The notes beneath the pieces were generated by a model that saw only the letters and a program-made list of their open reading frames with translations, searched no databases and was not told the origin of the DNA. Positions 15,886-20,370 of a DNA stretch of 20,370 nt are shown piece by piece (position 1 is the first letter of the stretch; each line of letters starts with the position of its first letter). The stretch comes from SMWC01 sp964466315 (GTDB lineage Bacteria > Pseudomonadota > Gammaproteobacteria > Steroidobacterales > Rariloculaceae): the NCBI GenBank assembly GCA_964466315.1, contig CAYXNS010000047.1, positions 1-20,370 of the forward strand. Reading direction: 5' to 3'. The position numbers and the translations under genes were made by a program.

Positions 15886-15913
15886 AAACAGCCCCGCGTG
15901 GCGGGGCTTGTTT
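15886..15913 (-). terminator. hairpin between rpmA and obgE, terminator or attenuator
   Basis: GCCCCGC (15891-15897) and GCGGGGC (15901-15907) form a perfect 7-bp stem with a GTG loop. It extends by AAACA/TGTTT after one unpaired base. On the minus strand the stem is followed by a short T-rich tract (TGTTTGATA) that is partly inside the stem. It lies after the rpmA stop and before the obgE start. It would reduce read-through from the abundant ribosomal protein mRNA into obgE, though the U tract is not ideal. Confidence 0.6.
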
Positions 15914-15932
15914 CGTCCAGCCTGAACCGGCT

Positions 15933-16190
15933 TTAGTCCGTCGTGACGCTCACAAACTTGCGGCTTTTCGGTCCTTTCGTCTCGAAACGCACGCGACCCT
16001 CCGCGGTTGCGAAGAGCGTATGATCTTTGCCCAGGCCGACGTTGACACCCGGGTGAAATTGCGTGCCGCGTTGCCGAACGATGATATTCCCAGCGAGGAC
16101 GTGCTCGCCGCCATATCGCTTTACGCCGAGCCGTTTGGATTCTGAGTCGCGGCCGTTCTTCGAACTACCGCCTGCTTTCTTATGTGCCAT
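15933..16190 (-). CDS. rpmA: 50S ribosomal protein L27 (bL27)
   Basis: An 85-residue protein near the peptidyl-transferase centre. The N-terminus MAHKKAGGSSKNGRDSESKRLG is the uncleaved type whose tail reaches the tRNA acceptor ends. There is no Firmicutes-style propeptide. The middle YGGEHVLAGNIIVRQRGTQFHPG and the closing KSRKFVSV are canonical. A strong GAGGAG ribosome binding site (minus strand, at 16199-16204) is eight bases from the ATG. It lies 38 bp after rplU and is co-transcribed with it. Confidence 0.98.
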   Translation of the reverse strand: MAHKKAGGSSKNGRDSESKRLGVKRYGGEHVLAGNIIVRQRGTQFHPGVNVGLGKDHTLFATAEGRVRFETKGPKSRKFVSVTTD

Positions 16191-16228
16191 CGCGCTGTCT
16201 CCTCATGAATCCTGTCTCAATACGTTGC

Positions 16229-16774
16229 CTAGGTCTTCTTACTCGTCTTTTTCGTAGTCTTCTTGGCCGCTTTCTTGGCCGTCTTCTTCGTAGCTTTCTT
16301 CGTCGATGCCGCCTTCTTGGCAGCCGGTTTCTTAGTAGCCGTCTTCTTGGCAACCGTCTTCTTGGTAGCCGTCTTCTTGGTAGCTGTCTTTTTGGCGGCC
16401 GTCTTCGACGCCGCCGCGCTCACGTCCTCGGATTTCGCTGGCTTCGCTGCTTTCGCGGGCGCCTTAACCGTAATCGAAGTGACCTCCACTTCGGTAAAAT
16501 GCTGGCGGTGACCTTTGACTCGCTTATAGGTCGTACGCCGCTTGAACTTCAGAACAACGACTTTCTTGGCTCGACCCTGCGAGGTGACTTTCGCCTCGAC
16601 TCTGCCGCCGGATACCAATGGCGATCCCAGCTTGATATCAGATCCTTCGCCGACCAGGAGCACCTGATCGAACGCGACGGTCGAGCCCTCCTCGGCGTCC
16701 AGACGCTCGATTCGCAGCCGGTTACCCTTCCTGGCGCGGTATTGTTTGCCGCCTGTTCGAAAAACCGCATACAT
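16229..16774 (-). CDS. rplU: 50S ribosomal protein L21 (bL21) with a long Lys/Ala-rich C-terminal tail
   Basis: A 181-residue protein. Residues 1-103 are a complete L21: MYAVFRTGGKQYR at the start, QVLLVGEG and the basic 23S rRNA-binding block VVVLKFKRRTTYKRVKGHRQHFT (72-94). Normal L21 ends about here. Residues 104-181 add a tail of almost only Lys, Ala and Thr with KKTAT/KKTAA pentads, similar in composition to histone H1-like or AlgP tails. The tail's DNA contains a 15-bp tandem repeat. The reading frame is intact and rpmA follows normally, so this is a real extension and not a frameshift. An internal shift is unlikely because the tail keeps one codon pattern to the stop. A role in binding rRNA, mRNA or DNA is inferred from charge only. 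Confidence 0.96.
   Translation of the reverse strand: MYAVFRTGGKQYRARKGNRLRIERLDAEEGSTVAFDQVLLVGEGSDIKLGSPLVSGGRVEAKVTSQGRAKKVVVLKFKRRTTYKRVKGHRQHFTEVEVTSITVKAPAKAAKPAKSEDVSAAASKTAAKKTATKKTATKKTVAKKTATKKPAAKKAASTKKATKKTAKKAAKKTTKKTSKKT
16334..16408. repeat. 15-bp tandem repeat coding the L21 tail
   Basis: Five 15-base units (16334, 16349, 16364, 16379, 16394) follow the plus-strand pattern GGTAGCCGTCTTCTT with a few substitutions. On the minus strand each codes one KKTAT-like pentad of the L21 tail. Such in-frame repeats can gain or lose units by slippage, so tail length may vary between strains. Confidence 0.8.
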
Positions 16775-16829
16775 CGGGGGTAAGCTCCTGCTCGAATACC
16801 TGACGCGAAGCGCGCCGGAAAGGCCGCGT

Positions 16830-16858
16830 AGTGTAGTGAGTTAGCCAAGGCGGGTCAA
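16830..16858 (-). promoter_or_regulatory. sigma70 promoter for rplU-rpmA
   Basis: On the minus strand TTGACC (16858-16853), a 17-base spacer and TACACT (16835-16830) make a strong promoter. The predicted start near 16823 leaves a leader of about 50 nt before the rplU ATG at 16774. No ribosomal autoregulatory structure was identified in the leader by eye. Confidence 0.65.
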
Positions 16859-16961
16859 TGAGTTAGGCGCGTAATAGGTTATCTCACGCGGCCTGTCGCG
16901 ACGACCCCGGTCCGGATGTCAATCTCGCCAATCGATTGCGTATCAGGCATTATGCCCCCCG

Positions 16962-17960
16962 ATGCAACTGGTAGATACACCACTCCATACGCCCTCCCTG
17001 GAGGCGATCAGAGACCTGGTCTCCGATGACTGGGGCAGCGTTAATTGTCTGATATTTCAGCGTCTCGGCAGCGATGTCGCCTTGGTCAACCAGGTCGCGC
17101 ACCACATCATTCACGGCGGCGGTAAGCGACTGCGCCCGCTCACTACACTCCTCGCAGCCCGCGCCTGCGGCTACCAAGGTAGCCAGCATATTCAATCGGC
17201 CGCGATCATCGAGTTCATCCACACCGCAACGCTTCTACATGACGATGTAGTGGATCATTCGGACCTTCGCCGAGGTAGAGAGACGGCGAATGCCGTGTTC
17301 GGGGACCAGGCCAGCGTGCTCGTCGGCGACTTCCTGTACTCGCGATCGTTCCAGATGATGGTAGAGATCGGTGAGATGAAGATTCTAGACGTTCTCGCGA
17401 ATGCGACGAACACGATCGCCGAAGGCGAAGTCCTGCAGCTCATGAACTGCAACAATCCGAATATCGCGGAAGCGGATTACATGGAGGTCGTCTACCGCAA
17501 AACCGCGAAGCTGTTCGAAGCGGGCACGCGAATCGGCGCAATCCTGGCAAGCTTTGACGATACACGCGAGCAAGCGCTCGTCGCGTACGGCCGCCATCTG
17601 GGATTGGCATTCCAGCTAGTCGACGATGCGCTCGATTATGACGCGACGACCGAGGAACTCGGAAAAAATATCGGCGATGATCTCGCGGAGGGTAAACCGA
17701 CGCTGCCCCTGATTTACGCGATGGACAATGGTACCGCGGCCGAACGGCACATGATTTGCGAGGCCATCGAGACCGGCGGCATTCAGAATCTGACCTCCAT
17801 CCAACTGGCGATCGAGACCTCTGGAGGCCTTCGCTACACGGCGGAACGCGCACGGGAGGAGGCGGAACTTGCGATTCAGGCGTTGGACGTTCTTCCCGAT
17901 AGCGACTATAAACAAGCGCTCGCGATTCTCGCCCAGTTCGCGATCAATCGCCGTTTCTAG
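16962..17960 (+). CDS. ispB: long-chain all-trans polyprenyl diphosphate synthase (octaprenyl type)
   Basis: A 332-residue trans-prenyltransferase that extends FPP with IPP to make the ubiquinone side chain. It has GGGKRLRP (52-59), the first Asp-rich motif DDVVD (94-98, in LLHDDVVDHSDLRRG) and the second DDALD (221-225, in FQLVDDALDYD). A small residue (A89) sits five positions before the first motif, which fits long-chain products. The exact chain length (C40 or other) cannot be read from the sequence. It diverges from rplU across 187 bp, the same arrangement as ispB/rplU in E. coli and Pseudomonas. There is no visible Shine-Dalgarno sequence before the ATG; the run before it is CCCCCC. Confidence 0.95.
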   Translation: MQLVDTPLHTPSLEAIRDLVSDDWGSVNCLIFQRLGSDVALVNQVAHHIIHGGGKRLRPLTTLLAARACGYQGSQHIQSAAIIEFIHTATLLHDDVVDHSDLRRGRETANAVFGDQASVLVGDFLYSRSFQMMVEIGEMKILDVLANATNTIAEGEVLQLMNCNNPNIAEADYMEVVYRKTAKLFEAGTRIGAILASFDDTREQALVAYGRHLGLAFQLVDDALDYDATTEELGKNIGDDLAEGKPTLPLIYAMDNGTAAERHMICEAIETGGIQNLTSIQLAIETSGGLRYTAERAREEAELAIQALDVLPDSDYKQALAILAQFAINRRF

Positions 17961-17992
17961 CGCACCTGATTACACCCGACGTAACACGGATG

Positions 17993-17997
17993 AGGAG
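17993..17997 (+). promoter_or_regulatory. strong ribosome binding site of the sulfatase gene
   Basis: AGGAG lies five bases before the ATG at 18003. It fixes the start and the N-terminal signal sequence. Confidence 0.7.
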
Positions 17998-18002
17998 AAC
18001 CC

Positions 18003-19664
18003 ATGTCTTGCTGGAGAAAATGGCTCGGTATTGCAATGGTGAGCAGCACTTTCGGGTGCTCCATCGACACGCCGACGACGCAAACGGATACATCAGAAGC
18101 CGGGCAATCGGGAGATAACCGCCCAAACATTCTGCTGATCGTCGCCGATGACCTGGGATTCACGGATATGGGGGCGTTTGGCAGTGAGATTCCCACGCCT
18201 AATCTCGACAGACTCGCGTTCGAAGGCGTCCGCCTGACAAACCTACATGCCGGGCGAGCGTGCCAGCAAACACGTGCAATGCTGATGTCCGGGCGTGGCG
18301 TAGCTTCGGTCATCGAGACTCACCCGAACCGCCCTGACGGACAGCGAGACAACAGTCTCACGACGAGAGTAGCGGCCCTCCCCGAACTCATGCAGGACGC
18401 AGGCTACAGCACCTATATGGCCGGCAAATGGGACCTGGGGTTGTCCGGTGACACCACACCCGCCAGGCGCGGCTTCGACCGGTCGTTCGTCCTTCTGGAA
18501 GCGTCCTCCAGTCACTTCGCGGAGACGTTCTGGGGTGAAAAGACCTACTACGAGGAAGATGGCGTCGCGGTACCCATCGAGACGCTGCCCCACGATTTTT
18601 ATTCCACACGCTCCTATACGGACAAGATGCTCGACTATATACGGACCCATGACGGTGATAACCCCTGGTTTGCGTTCATGCCCTATACCGCACCCCACTG
18701 GCCCTTACAGCTGCCCGATGACTGGCTCGATCGCAACTTGGGCGAATACGACGCGGGCTGGGATGCGCTACGCAAGGAGCGCGCCGCCCGAGCCGGCGAG
18801 CTCGGCGTGATTCCCGCGGGCGCTACGATGGAGGCATTCGAACCTGTCGCAGCACCCTGGTCCGAATTCACTGCCAATGAACAGGCGAGATATTCCCGTG
18901 CCCAGGAGATCTACGCGGGAATGGTGGAGTACCTGGATGTCAACATCGGCCGGGTCATTGCTTATCTGGAAGATAGCGGTCAACTCGACTCGACGGTCGT
19001 CATGTTCATGTCGGACCACGGCGCGTCGGCTGGCCAGCACGCCGTCTATGCAGGGCGAGGACCCTCAACGGGCGGACCTTCCATTCCCGACACGCGTGAC
19101 AACACTCTCGAGAACTTCGGCCGCATCGGTTCTTTCATCGACCACGGGCTGGGCTTTGGCGAAGCAGCGACCGCGCCATTGAAATACTTCAAAGGCCGGC
19201 TCGCCGAGGGCGGCATTCGGGCCGCGGCGATCATCCGTTATCCGAGCGTCGTCACGGAACCCAGCATCGACAGCACGTACATGACCGCTATGGATATTCT
19301 GCCCACGTTCCTGGATATCGCGGGGACGGTGCATCCGGGAGAAAGTCTCTACCGGGGCCGCGAGATCATACCCATCGTCGGCAAATCCTTCTGGCCGTAT
19401 CTCACGGGTGCGAGTGCCACAGTCCATGACGCGTCCGATGTTGCGGGCTGGTCCGCCGGCGCGACAGGAGCGATCATTCGGGGAAATTATAAAGCCATAA
19501 ATCACGGACCACCGGGCAGCGGCATGGGGATGGGGATGGCTGCGGCAGCGCCGTGGCGACTCTACGACATCGTCACCGACCCCGGCGAAATAAACGATCT
19601 GTCCGAGGAACACCCGGACCTTACAGTCGAACTCGTAGAGATATGGGAGCGAGACTGGCGGTGA
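18003..19664 (+). CDS. exported PAS-type sulfatase family protein with altered active site
   Basis: A 553-residue alkaline-phosphatase/sulfatase superfamily protein, close in pattern to P. aeruginosa arylsulfatase (AtsA/PAS). The N-terminus is a signal sequence ending FGC (C19), possibly lipidated although the lipobox (TFGC) is weak. Metal ligands D49 and D50 are in VADDLGFTDMG. The formylglycine motif, normally CxPSR or CxPTR, reads C87-Q-Q-T-R91, so the Pro/Ala needed for maturation is Gln. The GKWHLG motif reads GKWDLG, with His replaced by D144. K142, H232 (APHWP), D338 (SDHG, with His instead of Asn at 339) and K397 before EGGIR are kept. Sulfate ester hydrolysis is therefore uncertain: the protein may be an unmodified hydrolase, a different phosphatase/sulfatase-like enzyme, or inactive. 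It lies 42 bp after ispB and 19 bp before the hydratase gene. Confidence 0.85.
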   Translation: MSCWRKWLGIAMVSSTFGCSIDTPTTQTDTSEAGQSGDNRPNILLIVADDLGFTDMGAFGSEIPTPNLDRLAFEGVRLTNLHAGRACQQTRAMLMSGRGVASVIETHPNRPDGQRDNSLTTRVAALPELMQDAGYSTYMAGKWDLGLSGDTTPARRGFDRSFVLLEASSSHFAETFWGEKTYYEEDGVAVPIETLPHDFYSTRSYTDKMLDYIRTHDGDNPWFAFMPYTAPHWPLQLPDDWLDRNLGEYDAGWDALRKERAARAGELGVIPAGATMEAFEPVAAPWSEFTANEQARYSRAQEIYAGMVEYLDVNIGRVIAYLEDSGQLDSTVVMFMSDHGASAGQHAVYAGRGPSTGGPSIPDTRDNTLENFGRIGSFIDHGLGFGEAATAPLKYFKGRLAEGGIRAAAIIRYPSVVTEPSIDSTYMTAMDILPTFLDIAGTVHPGESLYRGREIIPIVGKSFWPYLTGASATVHDASDVAGWSAGATGAIIRGNYKAINHGPPGSGMGMGMAAAAPWRLYDIVTDPGEINDLSEEHPDLTVELVEIWERDWR

Positions 19665-19683
19665 TGCCAGCTTGAGAAACACG

Positions 19684-20370
19684 ATGACCGAATCCGACCC
19701 ATTAACCGTACTCGCTACACGCCTACGTGATGCTACCGGCTTCGCACCGATCGAGCCGGTTCACAATGACATCGGCAGCATGGCCGATGCGTATACGATT
19801 CAGGCCATCAATCGGCGCCACTGGATCGACGAAGGCCGCGAACAGACCGGCTACAAGGTGGCTTTTACGACGATTGAATCGCAGGAGCACTTTGGCACGT
19901 CGGAACCCGTCTATGGCACTTTATTTAGGGATATGCAGTTCGAGAATGGATCGACGCTGCCGTCGGACCGCCTGGCCAAGCCGATGCTCGAGGGCGAGAT
20001 CGTGATGGAGCTGTCCGCAGATCTTCCCGGCGATGCGCTGGATCCAGAGACGGTCCGCGCAGCGATCGGTGCGATTTTTCCCGCACTGGAGGTCCCTGAC
20101 AGCAGCGTGAGCGGACAGATCGATGCCGTCGATATGGCGGCCGACAACGCCGCCGCGGCCGGTTATGTCCTTGGCGACCGCCATCCTCTCGAACTCGACT
20201 TCGACCTGGCGAGTATCGGGCTGACTATGGTCCGAAACGGCAAAGTTGTGGATTCCGGCGTGAGCGCTATCTGTATGGGCAGCCCACTCAACGTTCTCAT
20301 CTGGCTCGCCGGCGCACTCGCGGCGGCAGGCACTCCGCTGCGTGCGGGTCAGATCGTTTTCGCGGGCAGC
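19684..20370 (+). CDS. 2-keto-4-pentenoate hydratase / FAH-superfamily protein (truncated by window end)
   Basis: The first 229 codons are open to the window edge; the 3' end is missing. The sequence fits the hydratase/oxalocrotonate decarboxylase family (MhpD, DmpE, HpcG, DmpH): GYKVAFT with K58, LEGEIVMEL supplying E103 and E105, FPALEVPDS with E136, then DNAAAAGYVLG and PLNVLIWLAG. The three glutamates match the spacing of the metal ligands E106, E108 and E139 of E. coli MhpD. Such enzymes hydrate 2-hydroxypenta-2,4-dienoate or related dienoates in meta-cleavage pathways, or act on similar keto acids. The true substrate is unknown. It begins 19 bp after the sulfatase stop with GAGAAA upstream, so the two may be co-transcribed. 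Confidence 0.85.
   Translation, partial: MTESDPLTVLATRLRDATGFAPIEPVHNDIGSMADAYTIQAINRRHWIDEGREQTGYKVAFTTIESQEHFGTSEPVYGTLFRDMQFENGSTLPSDRLAKPMLEGEIVMELSADLPGDALDPETVRAAIGAIFPALEVPDSSVSGQIDAVDMAADNAAAAGYVLGDRHPLELDFDLASIGLTMVRNGKVVDSGVSAICMGSPLNVLIWLAGALAAAGTPLRAGQIVFAGS

Noticed and set aside
16334..16408. CRISPR-like array
   Set aside because: The 15-bp units are directly tandem with no spacers and code for an in-frame protein tail.
16184..16783. 199-residue plus-strand frame with Leu/Arg repeats (GSRLLGS-like)
   Set aside because: It is the antisense of the L21 Lys/Ala repeat tail; the repetition comes from the 15-bp tandem units and not from a separate gene.
16917..16961. Promoter or leaderless start for ispB (CATTAT before the ATG)
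   Set aside because: No acceptable -35 element exists at 16-19 bases from CATTAT or TATCAG. The ispB promoter remains unidentified.

Overview
The window is a chromosomal segment of about 20 kb from a gammaproteobacterium with moderately high GC. The evidence is gene content and order. A minor-pilin/PilY1 cluster lies next to the lspA-ileS-ribF-murJ-rpsT and obgE-rpmA-rplU-ispB blocks, an arrangement known from Pseudomonas aeruginosa, where fimT-fimU-pilVWXY1-pilE lies close to the same housekeeping genes. I cannot name the genus. The Lys/Ala-rich L21 tail, the Irr-like Fur protein and the missing ispH/fklB genes suggest a lineage away from Pseudomonas.

Layout. Positions 1-205 have no convincing gene but carry GGGGGTA direct repeats just downstream of the 3' end of a tRNA-Thr(CGU) gene (206-281, minus). 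This looks like the edge of an integrated element whose integrase would lie off the left end. Next is a Fur/Irr-like regulator (375-785, minus) with a good promoter and a 7-1-7 palindrome at its start site. From 997 to 8468, plus strand, runs a type IV pilus cluster: two FimT/GspH pseudopilins, PilV, PilW, PilX, an unknown secreted CxxC protein, PilY1 and PilE, mostly with overlapping or touching coding ends.

Converging on it from the right is a minus-strand housekeeping operon (murJ, ribF, ileS, lspA; 14396 down to 8472) for lipid II flipping, flavin cofactors, Ile-tRNA charging and lipoprotein maturation. rpsT (14538-14801, UUG start, strong promoter) diverges from murJ and converges with obgE. 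rplU-rpmA-obgE read leftward from a strong promoter at 16830-16858, with a hairpin between rpmA and obgE. ispB diverges from rplU.

Right of ispB the resemblance to Pseudomonas ends. A predicted exported PAS-type sulfatase with an altered active site is followed by a 2-keto-4-pentenoate hydratase family gene cut by the window end.

Most of the window is well-understood biology. The parts most worth a second look are the active-site-altered sulfatase and its hydratase neighbour, the histone-H1-like tail on ribosomal protein L21, the unknown CxxC gene inside the pilus operon, the probable island junction at tRNA-Thr, and the possible autoregulatory operator of the Fur-family gene. No CRISPR array, insertion sequence or defence system was found.
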